Shown here in pieces: positions 1 to 6,399 of a stretch of DNA of 6,623 nucleotides; the first letter of the stretch is position 1; the number at the start of each line of letters is the position of its first letter. The DNA comes from an uncultured Angelakisella sp. Its GTDB lineage: Bacteria; Bacillota; Clostridia; Oscillospirales; Ruminococcaceae. The notes under the pieces are model-generated. The model had not been told where the DNA came from and ran no database searches. It saw nothing but the letters and a program-made list of their open reading frames with translations. The stretch spans positions 1 to 6,623 of the forward strand of contig CAJFUT010000019.1 in assembly GCA_904420255.1 (NCBI GenBank). The letters run 5' to 3'. Position numbers and translations under genes: made by a program.

Positions 1-1
1 G

Positions 2-214
2 ATCATCCGGGAGCATGAGCCGGTGTTTGCCGGCGGCCGTCAGATCGGCCACACCACCTCCGGCACCCACTGCCCCTACCTGGGCTATCCCATCGCCATG
101 GCCCTGGTGGAGAAGGAATATTCCCAGCCCGGCCAGGCGGTGGAGGCCGAGGTCCGGGGCCGCCGGGTGGCGGCCGAGGTGGTCCCCCTGCCGTTTTACA
201 AGCGGGAGAAATAA
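2..214 (+). CDS. gcvT: Aminomethyltransferase (glycine cleavage T protein), C-terminal part
   Basis: This is the 3' end of a gene whose start lies left of the window; 70 codons are visible before the TAA at 212-214. GcvT takes the aminomethyl group from lipoyl-GcvH, releases ammonia and makes 5,10-methylenetetrahydrofolate in the cytoplasm. The visible part is the C-terminal beta-barrel domain. It shows the family signature IGHTTSGTHCPYLGYPIAMA, then a VRGRRVAAEVV strand and the typical closing LPFYKR motif. The usual family wording at the first motif is close to G-VTSGT-SP-L, so the TTSGTHCP version is a mild variant. Identity is supported strongly by gcvH and gcvPAB immediately downstream. 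The gene's own promoter and start cannot be seen. The internal ATG at 15 and GTG at 23 are not real starts. Confidence 0.93.
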   Translation: MIREHEPVFAGGRQIGHTTSGTHCPYLGYPIAMALVEKEYSQPGQAVEAEVRGRRVAAEVVPLPFYKREK

Positions 215-222
215 TATATTAT
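195..222 (+). promoter_or_regulatory. Candidate sigma-70-type promoter for gcvH-gcvPAB
   Basis: TTTACA (195-200) and TATTAT (217-222), separated by 16 nt, each differ from the -35/-10 consensus by one base. The -10 box lies inside a 24-nt run without G or C (209-232), which is striking in a genome this GC-rich. The promoter would straddle the gcvT stop codon and give gcvH a leader of roughly 190 nt. TATAAA at 225-230 is another possible -10 element without a well-spaced -35. This is inferred from sequence alone. Confidence 0.4.
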
Positions 223-240
223 TATATAAATTGGAATCGA

Positions 241-270
241 CCTAACCCAACCCCAGCCCAGGATTAACCC
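241..270. repeat. C-rich tract with TAACCC repeats (G-rich on the - strand)
   Basis: TAACCC occurs at 243-248 and 265-270, with further C tracts at 251-254 and 257-259. The complementary strand therefore carries four G tracts (3, 3, 4 and 3 G) separated by 8, 2 and 2 nt, close to but outside the strict G-quadruplex rule because one loop is 8 nt. The same TAAC core recurs in the three tandem units that follow, at 281, 314 and 346. No function is assigned. Confidence 0.45.
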
Positions 271-271
271 A

Positions 272-370
272 TTTCAAGCCTAACTTGAAACCCAGGTTGG
301 TAAGTTCCATGCCTAACCCGAGCTTAAGTGGGTAGGTTCCAAGTCTAACCCGAGCGGTTAGAGGTCGTGG
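272..370 (+). repeat. Three degenerate 32-33 bp tandem units, each hairpin-forming, in the gcvH leader
   Basis: Units begin at 272, 305 and 337 and share the pattern TTYCAWGYCTAACYYGAR. Units 2 and 3 match at 22 of 25 positions over 299-323 and 331-355. Unit 1 forms a perfect 7-bp hairpin (272-278 with 284-290, loop CCTAA). Unit 3 also forms a perfect 7-bp hairpin (344-350 with 356-362, loop CGAGC). Unit 2 pairs CCTAACCC (312-319) with GGGTAGG (330-336) with one bulged base. The block lies in what would be the gcvH 5' leader. It could be an RNA structural array, a set of operators for a DNA-binding protein, or a small inserted repeat. It does not resemble the glycine riboswitch as I know it. 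Confidence 0.6.
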
Positions 371-410
371 AAGACTGTCTAAACAGAAGCCTGTCGAGGG
401 CTATTTGAAA

Positions 411-417
411 AAGGAGG
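411..417 (+). promoter_or_regulatory. Strong ribosome binding site of gcvH
   Basis: AAGGAGG is a full Shine-Dalgarno match placed 7 nt before the ATG at 425. It fixes the gcvH start and predicts high translation, as expected for a protein that must serve as a substrate for three partner enzymes. Confidence 0.85.
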
Positions 418-424
418 TAGCAGT

Positions 425-808
425 ATGAACATCCCTGCCAATTACAAGTACACCAAAAGCCATGAGTGGGTGGAGTTCCTGGAGGACGGCTCCGCCAGGG
501 TGGGCCTCTCGGACTACGCCCAGCAGGAGCTGGGGGACCTGGTGTTTGTGAACCTGCCCCAGGAGGGGGACCCTGTCACCGCCGGGGAAGCCCTGGGGGA
601 CGTGGAATCGGTGAAGGCGGTTTCGGACGTCTACTCCCCCGTCACCGGCACCGTGGCCGAGGTGAACGAGGCCCTGATGGACAGCCCCGAAAGCATCAAC
701 GGTGACCCCAACGGCTCCTGGTTCGTCCGGGTGGAGGGGATCACCGGCCAGTCGGAGCTGATGGACGCCGCCGCCTATGAGGAGTATCTCAAGACTATCG
801 AGGAATAA
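425..808 (+). CDS. gcvH: Glycine cleavage system H protein (lipoyl carrier)
   Basis: GcvH is the small lipoylated shuttle protein of the cytoplasmic glycine cleavage system. It carries the aminomethyl group from the P protein to the T protein, and its dihydrolipoyl arm is then reoxidised by the L protein. The 127-residue product has the normal family length. It opens with the typical YKYTKSHEWVE segment, followed by VGLSDYAQQELGDLVFVNLP and the lipoylation motif GDVESVKAVSDVYSP, in which Lys64 is the expected lipoyl-lysine. The helical C-terminal part has the SPESINGDPNGSWFVRV stretch; family members usually read closer to N-DP-G-GWL here, so this is a modest variant. The start at 425 follows a consensus Shine-Dalgarno sequence. 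The stop is 13 nt before gcvPA. The lplA gene downstream probably provides the ligase for Lys64. Confidence 0.98.
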   Translation: MNIPANYKYTKSHEWVEFLEDGSARVGLSDYAQQELGDLVFVNLPQEGDPVTAGEALGDVESVKAVSDVYSPVTGTVAEVNEALMDSPESINGDPNGSWFVRVEGITGQSELMDAAAYEEYLKTIEE

Positions 809-809
809 G

Positions 810-814
810 AGGAG
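810..814 (+). promoter_or_regulatory. Ribosome binding site that sets the gcvPA start
   Basis: AGGAG (within AGAGGAG, 808-814) sits 7 nt upstream of the ATG at 822, just after the gcvH stop. It favours 822 over the in-frame ATG at 777, which lies inside gcvH and would add 15 basic residues foreign to the family. Confidence 0.75.
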
Positions 815-821
815 AAACGCT

Positions 822-2138
822 ATGGGTTCTTATCTTTCCCACACCCCCGCCCAGGAGCAGGAGATGCTCCGGGAGGCGGGCTACCGGGACTACGACCACC
901 TCTTTGAGGAGGTGCCGGAGGCGGTGCGCCTGGGGCGCCCCCTCCGCATCCCCGCCGGCGGCTCCGAGCTGGAGGTCCGCCGCAGGGTGGAGGCCATGGC
1001 CGCCAAGAACCGGATCTTCCCCCACATCTTCCGGGGGGCCGGGGCCTACCGCCACTACATCCCCGCCATCGTCCGCCAGGTGACCTCCAAGGAGGAGTTC
1101 GTCACCGCCTACACCCCCTACCAGGCGGAGATCAGCCAGGGGAACCTCCAGGCCATCTTTGAATACCAGACCATGATCTGCGAGCTCACCGGCATGGAAG
1201 CGGCCAACGCCTCGGTTTACGACGGGGCCACCGCCGCCGCCGAGGCGGTGTTCATGTGCCGGGACCGGAAAAAGACCCGGGTGCTGGTTTCCGCCGCGGT
1301 GAACCCCCAGACCATCGAAACCATCCGCACCTACTGCCACGGCCGGGACGCCGCGGTGGAGCTGGTGCCCGCAAAGGACGGCGCCACCGACCCCGAGGCC
1401 CTCCTGGGGATGCTGGACGGCTCGGTGGCCTGCCTGGTGGCCCAGCAGCCCAACTACTGGGGCATCGTGGAGGACGCCGCCGCCCTCTGCCAGGCGGTCC
1501 ACGGTGCCGGGGGCAAGGCTGTCCTCAGCGTCAACCCCATCTCCCTGGGGCTTCTGGAAACCCCCGCCGAGGCGGGGGCGGACATCGCCGTGGGGGAGGG
1601 CCAGCCCCTGGGGATGCCCCTCTCCTTCGGGGGGCCCTACCTGGGCTTCATGGCCTGCACCAAGGAGATGATGCGCAAGCTCCCCGGCCGCATCGTGGGC
1701 CAGACGGTGGATGCCGAGGGGAAGCGGGGCTTCGTCCTCACCCTCCAGGCCCGGGAACAGCACATCCGCCGGGAAAAGGCCGGCTCCAACATCTGCTCCA
1801 ACCAGGCCCTCTGCGCCCTCACCGCCTCGGTGTACCTTTCGGCCATGGGGCCCCAGGGGCTGCGCCAGGCGGCAGAGCTCTGCTGCTCCAAGGCCCACTA
1901 CCTCCAGAAGGCCCTGGCCGAAGCGGGCCTTGCCCCGGTGTATGACCGGGAATTCTTCCACGAATTCGCCACCCGCTGCCCGGTGGAGCCGGAGAAGCTG
2001 CTCCGGCGGCTGGAGGAGGCGGGCTACCTGGGAGGGCTGCCCCTCCCCGACGGGAGCCTCCTCTGGTGCGCCACCGAGATGAACACCAAAGAGGAAATGG
2101 ATGACCTGGCAGGTCTGGTAAAGGAGGTGCTGGGCTGA
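822..2138 (+). CDS. gcvPA: Glycine dehydrogenase (decarboxylating) subunit 1, P protein alpha
   Basis: This is the N-terminal half of the two-subunit glycine decarboxylase, which with GcvPB decarboxylates glycine and loads the remaining aminomethyl group onto lipoyl-GcvH. The 438-residue length fits the family. Residues 1-40 show the usual [19 protein letters not shown] opening. [11 protein letters not shown] at residues 71-81, [20 protein letters not shown] followed by [16 protein letters not shown], and [19 protein letters not shown] are canonical. The [20 protein letters not shown] block (about 312-331) is strongly diagnostic. The fold is a PLP-dependent fold-type I aminotransferase-like domain, but the PLP-binding lysine is in GcvPB. 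The ATG at 822 is chosen because of its Shine-Dalgarno site and because GSYLSHTP is a typical N-terminus. The stop codon TGA shares one base with the gcvPB ATG, which points to translational coupling and equimolar synthesis. Confidence 0.98.
   Translation: MGSYLSHTPAQEQEMLREAGYRDYDHLFEEVPEAVRLGRPLRIPAGGSELEVRRRVEAMAAKNRIFPHIFRGAGAYRHYIPAIVRQVTSKEEFVTAYTPYQAEISQGNLQAIFEYQTMICELTGMEAANASVYDGATAAAEAVFMCRDRKKTRVLVSAAVNPQTIETIRTYCHGRDAAVELVPAKDGATDPEALLGMLDGSVACLVAQQPNYWGIVEDAAALCQAVHGAGGKAVLSVNPISLGLLETPAEAGADIAVGEGQPLGMPLSFGGPYLGFMACTKEMMRKLPGRIVGQTVDAEGKRGFVLTLQAREQHIRREKAGSNICSNQALCALTASVYLSAMGPQGLRQAAELCCSKAHYLQKALAEAGLAPVYDREFFHEFATRCPVEPEKLLRRLEEAGYLGGLPLPDGSLLWCATEMNTKEEMDDLAGLVKEVLG
2121..2128 (+). 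promoter_or_regulatory. Ribosome binding site of gcvPB inside gcvPA
   Basis: AAGGAGGT lies within the last codons of gcvPA, 9 nt before the gcvPB ATG at 2138. Combined with the TGATG stop/start overlap, it supports both direct initiation and coupled reinitiation. Confidence 0.75.
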
Positions 2139-3580
2139 TGAAGCTGATTTTTGAGGAAAGCGTCCCCGGGCGCCGGTGCAGCCTGCTGCCCCCCTGCGAC
2201 GTGCCGGAGGTTCTCCCCTCCCGGCAGCGGAAGGCCGCCCCCCGGCTGCCGGAGGTGTCGGAAAACGACATCAGCCGCCACTACACCCGGCTGGCCGCCG
2301 CCACCCACGGGGTCAACAACGGCTGCTACCCCCTGGGAAGCTGCACCATGAAGTATAACCCCAAGATCAACGAGGAGATGGCCGCCCTGCCGGGCTTTGC
2401 CGGGGTCCATCCCCTCCAGCCGGAGGACACCGTCCAGGGCTGCCTGGAGCTGCTTCACACCGCCCAGAAGGTGTTCTGCGAGATCACCGGCATGGACGCC
2501 ATGACCTTCCAGCCCGCCGCCGGGGCCCACGGGGAATTCACCGGCCTGCTGCTCATCAAGGCCTGGCACGAGAGCCGGGGGGACACGGCCCGGACCAAGA
2601 TCATCGTCCCCGATTCCGCCCACGGCACCAACCCCGCTTCCGCCACCATGGCAGGCTTCGCGGTGGTGAACCTCCCCTCCACCCCCGACGGCTTTGTGGA
2701 TCTCCAGAAACTCCGGGAGGCGGTGGGGCCGGATACCGCCGGCCTGATGCTGACAAACCCCAACACCGTGGGGCTCTTTGACCCCAATATCCTGGAGATC
2801 ACCCAGATCGTCCATGACGCCGGGGGCCTCTGCTACTACGACGGGGCCAACCTCAACGCCGTCATGGGGGTGGCCCGCCCCGGGGACATGGGCTTCGACG
2901 TGGTCCACCTGAACCTCCACAAGACCTTCTCCACCCCCCACGGGGGCGGCGGCCCGGGGAGCGGCCCCGCCGGCTGCAAGGGGTTCCTTGCCCCCTTCCT
3001 CCCCGGGGAAACGGTGGAAAAAACGGCGGAGGGCTTCCGCTGGCACAGGCCGGAGCAGTCCATCGGCCGGGTGCGGTCCTTCCACGGCAACTTCTTGGTG
3101 GTGGTGAAGGCCCTCACCTACGCCCTGACCCTGGGGCCCGAGGGCATCCTGGCCGCCTGCCGGGGCGCGGTGCTGAACGCCAACTACCTGCGGGTGAAGC
3201 TTTCCGGAGCCTACAAAATGGCCTTTGACCGCACCTGTATGCACGAATTTGTCATGAGCCTCGCGCCGGAGAAGGAGGACATCCACGTCACCGCCATGGA
3301 CATCGCCAAGGCCCTCCTGGACTACGGCATCCATCCCCCCACCATGTACTTCCCCCTCATCGTCCACGAGGCCCTGATGGTGGAGCCCACCGAAACCGAA
3401 TCCAAGGAATCCCTGGACCAGCTCATCGCCGCCTTCCTGGAAATCCACGAGAAGGCAAAGGCCGACCCGGATTACATCCGCGCCTGCCCCCACACCACCC
3501 GGGTGAGCCGGCTGGACGAGGTGGGGGCCGCCCGGAACCCGGTGGTCCATTACCAGTTCCCGGAGGAGGCCCGTGGTTAG
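2138..3580 (+). CDS. gcvPB: Glycine dehydrogenase (decarboxylating) subunit 2, P protein beta (PLP-binding)
   Basis: This is the PLP-carrying half of glycine decarboxylase and the partner of GcvPA. The 480 residues match the family length. Near the N-terminus is [19 protein letters not shown] (residues 62-80), a hallmark of the C-terminal half of the P protein. [10 protein letters not shown] lies at 159-167 and YYDGANLNA at 233-241, where Asp235 is the expected contact to the pyridine nitrogen. The NLHKTF motif puts the Schiff-base lysine at Lys262, followed by the glycine-rich [14 protein letters not shown] loop. No key residue is missing. The C-terminal part contains [19 protein letters not shown], also typical. 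The start overlaps the gcvPA stop by one base. The gene end overlaps the lplA start by 8 nt. The split into PA and PB is the form found in many Firmicutes, archaea and Thermotogae, rather than the single-chain GcvP of enterobacteria and eukaryotes. Confidence 0.98.
   Translation: MKLIFEESVPGRRCSLLPPCDVPEVLPSRQRKAAPRLPEVSENDISRHYTRLAAATHGVNNGCYPLGSCTMKYNPKINEEMAALPGFAGVHPLQPEDTVQGCLELLHTAQKVFCEITGMDAMTFQPAAGAHGEFTGLLLIKAWHESRGDTARTKIIVPDSAHGTNPASATMAGFAVVNLPSTPDGFVDLQKLREAVGPDTAGLMLTNPNTVGLFDPNILEITQIVHDAGGLCYYDGANLNAVMGVARPGDMGFDVVHLNLHKTFSTPHGGGGPGSGPAGCKGFLAPFLPGETVEKTAEGFRWHRPEQSIGRVRSFHGNFLVVVKALTYALTLGPEGILAACRGAVLNANYLRVKLSGAYKMAFDRTCMHEFVMSLAPEKEDIHVTAMDIAKALLDYGIHPPTMYFPLIVHEALMVEPTETESKESLDQLIAAFLEIHEKAKADPDYIRACPHTTRVSRLDEVGAARNPVVHYQFPEEARG
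3562..3569 (+). promoter_or_regulatory. Ribosome binding site supporting the lplA GTG start
   Basis: GGAGGAGG lies inside the last codons of gcvPB; the GGAGG at 3562-3566 is 6 nt before the GTG at 3573. It supports a GTG start with an 8-nt overlap of the two genes. No ATG gives a product beginning with the conserved N-terminal strand. Confidence 0.7.
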
Positions 3581-4568
3581 GGCACTCTCCTTCCTCCGGG
3601 GGGAGGGGAGCGACCCCTTCCCCAACCTGGCCCTGGAGGAAGCCCTCCTGGGCCGGGTGGAGCCGGGGGAATGCGTCCTCTACCTCTGGCAGAACCAGCG
3701 GACGGTGGTCATCGGCCGCAACCAGAACCCCTGGAAGGAATGCCGTGTCCGCCTCCTGGAGGAGGACGGGGGGCGGCTGGCCCGCCGCCTCTCGGGGGGC
3801 GGGGCGGTGTTCCACGACCTGGATAACCTGAACTTCACCTTCCTGCTGCGGCGGGAGGACTACGACGTCCCCCGCCAGACCCGGGTGATTCTCCGGGCCA
3901 TGGAGCTGCTGGGCCTGCGGCCCCAGGCCACCGGCCGCAACGACGTCACCATCCAGGGCAGGAAGTTTTCCGGCAACGCCTATTACCGGGGCGGGGAAGC
4001 CTGCTACCACCACGGCACCCTCCTCCTTGCAGCGGACCGGGAGGCCATGGAGCGGTACCTTTCGGTGGGCCGGGAGAAGCTCCGCTCCAAGGGGGTGGAC
4101 TCGGTGAAAAGCCGGGTGGCGGGCCTGCGGGAATTCCTCCCCGGCCTCACCCTCCCGGAGCTGGAGGGGGCGGTCCTGCGGGCCTTCGGGGAAACCTACG
4201 GCGGGGAGCCCCGGCCCTTTGACCCGGCCCGGCTGGACCGGGAGGAGCTTTCGGCCCTCACGGAAAAATACGCCTCCTGGGAGTGGCGCTTCGGCCGGGA
4301 AATCCCTTTCAGCGACGAGGCCGCCCTCCGCTTCCCCTGGGGGGAGGCCCGGCTCCAGCTCCAGGTGGAGGGGGGCCGGGTCCGGGCGGCCCGGTTCTGG
4401 TCCGACGGGCTGGACACCGGCCTTTTCCCCCGGGCGGAGGAGGCCCTCCTGGGCCGGCCCTTCCGGCTGGAGGAGCTGGCGGCGGCCCTGGGGGCCCTGG
4501 AAGGGGATTCCCCCCTCCAGTGCGAGATGCTCCGGGACCTGCCGGAGCTGCTGGAACGCCTCTTTTAA
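3573..4568 (+). CDS. lplA: Lipoate-protein ligase A
   Basis: LplA activates free lipoate with ATP to lipoyl-AMP and transfers it to a lysine of lipoyl-carrier proteins, here most probably GcvH Lys64. The 331-residue product has the two-domain layout of the bacterial enzyme. The N-terminal biotin/lipoate ligase catalytic domain covers roughly residues 1-235, and the small accessory C-terminal domain runs from about 240 to the end (FGREIPFS...LRFPWGEA). Motifs seen are [30 protein letters not shown] (71-82), [24 protein letters not shown] with the catalytic-type Lys131, HHGTLL (146-151) and [10 protein letters not shown] (173-182). The start is GTG, overlapping gcvPB by 8 nt. Placement directly after gcvPB argues for dedicated lipoylation of the glycine cleavage system. 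No lipA or lipB is in the window, so dependence on scavenged lipoate is plausible but not shown. Confidence 0.95.
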   Translation: MVRALSFLRGEGSDPFPNLALEEALLGRVEPGECVLYLWQNQRTVVIGRNQNPWKECRVRLLEEDGGRLARRLSGGGAVFHDLDNLNFTFLLRREDYDVPRQTRVILRAMELLGLRPQATGRNDVTIQGRKFSGNAYYRGGEACYHHGTLLLAADREAMERYLSVGREKLRSKGVDSVKSRVAGLREFLPGLTLPELEGAVLRAFGETYGGEPRPFDPARLDREELSALTEKYASWEWRFGREIPFSDEAALRFPWGEARLQLQVEGGRVRAARFWSDGLDTGLFPRAEEALLGRPFRLEELAAALGALEGDSPLQCEMLRDLPELLERLF

Positions 4569-4572
4569 ACCA

Positions 4573-4607
4573 AAAGCCCCCCTCCCCGGCCGGGGAGAGG
4601 GGCCTTT
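4573..4607 (+). terminator. Terminator-like hairpin after lplA
   Basis: Starting 4 nt after the lplA stop, GCCCC (4576-4580) pairs with GGGGC (4599-4603), and CTCCCC (4582-4587) pairs with GGGGAG (4592-4597), closing on a GGCC loop with one C/A mismatch. AAA (4573-4575) and TTT (4605-4607) flank it. The T tract is only three bases, so termination is likely partial. lpdA could be reached by readthrough at a reduced level, or expressed from its own promoter. Confidence 0.5.
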
Positions 4608-4641
4608 CCCACAAAGGGACAGGGGGCGCGCCTTCCGGCGC

Positions 4642-4666
4642 AGGATGGCCCCGGCCTGGGCATCCT
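4642..4666. repeat. Inverted repeat in the lpdA leader
   Basis: AGGATG (4642-4647) and CATCCT (4661-4666) are perfect complements. The arms extend inward by CCC/GGG with one bulged G at 4648. It lies 63 nt upstream of the lpdA ATG with no T tract, so an operator or an mRNA structure is more likely than a terminator. The rest of the 161-nt lplA-lpdA spacer shows no recognisable promoter. Confidence 0.4.
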
Positions 4667-4717
4667 ATTCCAAGGGGGGCGGCAACCCTTCCCCCTGCTT
4701 CAACAAACCCAAAAGAT

Positions 4718-4722
4718 GGAGG
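4718..4722 (+). promoter_or_regulatory. Ribosome binding site of lpdA
   Basis: GGAGG ends 7 nt before the ATG at 4730 and selects this start. The same frame is open far upstream through lplA, but that extension is a GC-driven artefact. The ATG at 4716 is in another frame. Confidence 0.8.
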
Positions 4723-4729
4723 TTTCCCT

Positions 4730-6109
4730 ATGGAAAATCGTTACGATCTCATTGTCATCGGCGGAGGGCCGGGGGGCTATCCCGCCGCCATCCGGGCCGC
4801 CAAGGCCGGCAAACGGGTGGCGGTGGCGGAGATGGCAGAGCTTGGCGGCACCTGCCTCAACCGGGGCTGCATCCCCACCAAGACCCTCCTCCACACGGCG
4901 GAGGTTTACCGGGAGGCCGGCTCCATGGGGGAGGCGGGGCTTCTGGCCGACGGCCTCCGGGTGGATATGGCCGCCCTCCTGGCCCGGAAGGAGGCGGTGG
5001 TCCGCACCCTTCGGGAGGGCATCGCCTCCCAGTTCAAGGCCCACAAGATCGACCTCTTCCCCTGTATGGCCCAGGCGGCGGGGGAGGGCCGGGTGCTCCT
5101 GGCCGACGGGCGGGAGCTTTTCTCCGACCACATCCTGGTGGCGGCGGGCTCCGAACCGGCGGCCCTGCCGGTGCCGGGGCTGGACGGGAGCCTTGCCGGG
5201 GCGGAGGACAGCACCAGCCTGCTGGACCGGCCCGCCCTCTATGACCATCTGGTCATTGTGGGGGGCGGGGTGATCGGCATGGAGTTCGCCTCCCTCTACA
5301 CCAGCCTGGGCCGCCCGGTGACGGTGCTGGAGGCGGCGGACCGGATCCTGCCGGGGCTGGACCGGGAGATCTCCCAGAACCTGCGGATGATCCTGAAAAA
5401 GCGCGGGGCGGATCTCCGCACCGGCGCCGCCCTCTCCCGGGTGGAGGCCGGCCCCGCCGGGGGGCTGCGCTGCTTCTGGCAGGAGAAGGGGAAGGAGGAA
5501 AGCCTTTCCTGCGACGGCCTCCTGGTGGCGGTGGGCCGCCGGGGCCTGGCGGAGGGGGCCTTCACCCCCCGGTGCCGGGAGAGGCTCACCTTCCGCAAGG
5601 GGTATGTCCAGGTGGACGGGGACTTCCGCACCGGCATCCCCGGGGTGTGGGCGGTGGGGGACGCCGCCGGCGGCATCCAGCTGGCCCACATGGCCACCGC
5701 CCAGGGGTACCATGTCCTCCGGGCCATGTTCGGGGAGGAAACCGGCCCGGATAAGGACCTGGCGGTGGTGCCCTCCTGCGTCTACACCGACCCGGAGATC
5801 GCCTCGGTGGGCCTTTCCGCCGACGAGGCCAAGGCCGCCGGCATCCCGGTCCAGACCCGGAAATACCTCATGTCCGCCAACGGCAGGTCGGTGCTCACCG
5901 GCCAGGAGCGGGGCTTCGTGAAGCTGGTGGCGGAGGAGGGCTCCGGCCGGCTGCTGGGGGCCCAGCTCATGTGCGCCCGGGCCACCGACATCATCGGGGA
6001 GGCCGCTCTGGCGGTTTCCCGGGGCCTCACCCTCCGGGACATCGCCGAAACCATCCACCCCCACCCCACCTTCTGCGAGGGCTTCGGGGAGGCCGCCGAA
6101 GCGGGTTAG
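4730..6109 (+). CDS. lpdA: Dihydrolipoyl dehydrogenase (glycine cleavage L protein, E3)
   Basis: This FAD enzyme reoxidises the dihydrolipoyl group of GcvH with NAD+, closing the glycine cleavage cycle. At 459 residues it has the normal length and no N-terminal lipoyl domain. The FAD Rossmann motif is GGGPGG at 11-16. The redox-active disulfide is in GGTCLNRGCIPTK (Cys42 and Cys47). The NAD-binding motif is GGGVIG at 178-183, with the acidic residue Glu201 at the end of the second strand as expected for NAD rather than NADP. The second FAD motif GVWAVGDAAG has Asp311. The C-terminal dimerisation domain carries HPHPTFCE, with catalytic-type His445 and Glu450; family members more often read HAHPT(L)xE, so Pro444 and Cys449 are mild oddities. 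No 2-oxoacid dehydrogenase E1 or E2 genes are nearby, so it is most likely the dedicated L protein, although E3 can be shared with other complexes. Confidence 0.97.
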   Translation: MENRYDLIVIGGGPGGYPAAIRAAKAGKRVAVAEMAELGGTCLNRGCIPTKTLLHTAEVYREAGSMGEAGLLADGLRVDMAALLARKEAVVRTLREGIASQFKAHKIDLFPCMAQAAGEGRVLLADGRELFSDHILVAAGSEPAALPVPGLDGSLAGAEDSTSLLDRPALYDHLVIVGGGVIGMEFASLYTSLGRPVTVLEAADRILPGLDREISQNLRMILKKRGADLRTGAALSRVEAGPAGGLRCFWQEKGKEESLSCDGLLVAVGRRGLAEGAFTPRCRERLTFRKGYVQVDGDFRTGIPGVWAVGDAAGGIQLAHMATAQGYHVLRAMFGEETGPDKDLAVVPSCVYTDPEIASVGLSADEAKAAGIPVQTRKYLMSANGRSVLTGQERGFVKLVAEEGSGRLLGAQLMCARATDIIGEAALAVSRGLTLRDIAETIHPHPTFCEGFGEAAEAG

Positions 6110-6237
6110 CACCCGCGGGCTGGCCGGTCCCGAACGGGATGAAAGCCCCGGTGGGGCTTTCAAGGCCACGTTCCCGACCAACGGGAGGGATGTCCGTAAG
6201 CGGCGGTTCATGAATCGCCAGTTTGTGCGCCGCTCTT
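6110..6237 (+). other. Potentially structured 3' region of the operon (candidate RNA element)
   Basis: TGGCC (6121-6125) is complementary to GGCCA (6164-6168) and would enclose two hairpins: TCCC/GGGA with a GAAC loop (6128-6139), and a perfect 10-bp stem TGAAAGCCCC/GGGGCTTTCA with a GGT loop (6140-6162). This gives a three-way junction. A further hairpin TCCCG/CGGGA follows (6172-6186). After it, AGCGGCG (6199-6205) can pair with CGCCGCT (6228-6234), or a shorter alternative GGCGG/TCGCC (6202-6206 with 6215-6219) can form. The terminator at 6238 follows immediately. I do not recognise a known RNA family. High GC content makes chance stems likely, so this is a candidate only. Confidence 0.35.
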
Positions 6238-6267
6238 TGGGGGCCCGAAAGGGCCCCCACCCTTTTT
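6238..6267 (+). terminator. Intrinsic terminator of the operon
   Basis: TGGGGGCCC (6238-6246) and GGGCCCCCA (6251-6259) form a perfect 9-bp stem capped by a GAAA tetraloop. CCC and then TTTTT (6263-6267) follow. It lies 129 nt after the lpdA stop and probably ends the gcv-lplA-lpdA transcript. Confidence 0.85.
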
Positions 6268-6301
6268 CCGCTGCGCGGCGCTTCCCTCTACCCTAGATCA
6301 G

Positions 6302-6327
6302 CTTGTACCGCTGGGGTACAGATTTTT
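6302..6327 (+). terminator. Weak terminator-like hairpin
   Basis: TGTACC (6304-6309) pairs with GGTACA (6315-6320) around a GCTGG loop, and C6302-G6321 can extend the stem past a bulged T. TTTTT follows at 6323-6327. The stem is short, and no gene lies between this and the terminator just upstream, so it may be a backup terminator or the end of an unseen small transcript. Confidence 0.35.
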
Positions 6328-6399
6328 GAAACGTCGCGCTTCTATCTATTTTTGTTCAGCCCTCCACGCTGGTCCGGGGATGTGCCTTTTTGACCCGCC

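Noticed and set aside
272..370. CRISPR array
   Set aside because: The units are contiguous degenerate repeats without unique spacers, there are only three, and no cas gene is present.
777..821. Earlier ATG start for gcvPA
   Set aside because: It lies within gcvH, lacks a good ribosome binding site, and would add 15 residues not seen in the family.
795..1961. Open frame on the - strand (388 codons) opposite gcvPA
   Set aside because: It is a shadow of gcvPA; the repeated Gly/Leu/His/Val composition mirrors the opposite codons.
2024..3625. Long open frame on the - strand (533 codons) opposite gcvPB
   Set aside because: It is antisense to a fully canonical gcvPB, is very rich in Gly, Ala, His and Val in the pattern of a GC-rich shadow frame, and has no family motif.
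4283..4729. N-terminal extension of lpdA starting inside lplA
   Set aside because: The extension is Pro/Gly-rich and overlaps lplA. The ATG at 4730 has a proper ribosome binding site and yields the normal E3 N-terminus.
4700..6211. Long open frame on the - strand (503 codons) opposite lpdA
   Set aside because: It is a shadow of lpdA caused by G/C-ending codons, with low-complexity composition and no recognisable domain.
6202..6219. T-arm-like sequence (GGCGG TTCATGAA TCGCC) suggesting a tRNA
   Set aside because: The loop is 8 nt instead of 7, and no acceptor, D or anticodon arm can be fitted around it.
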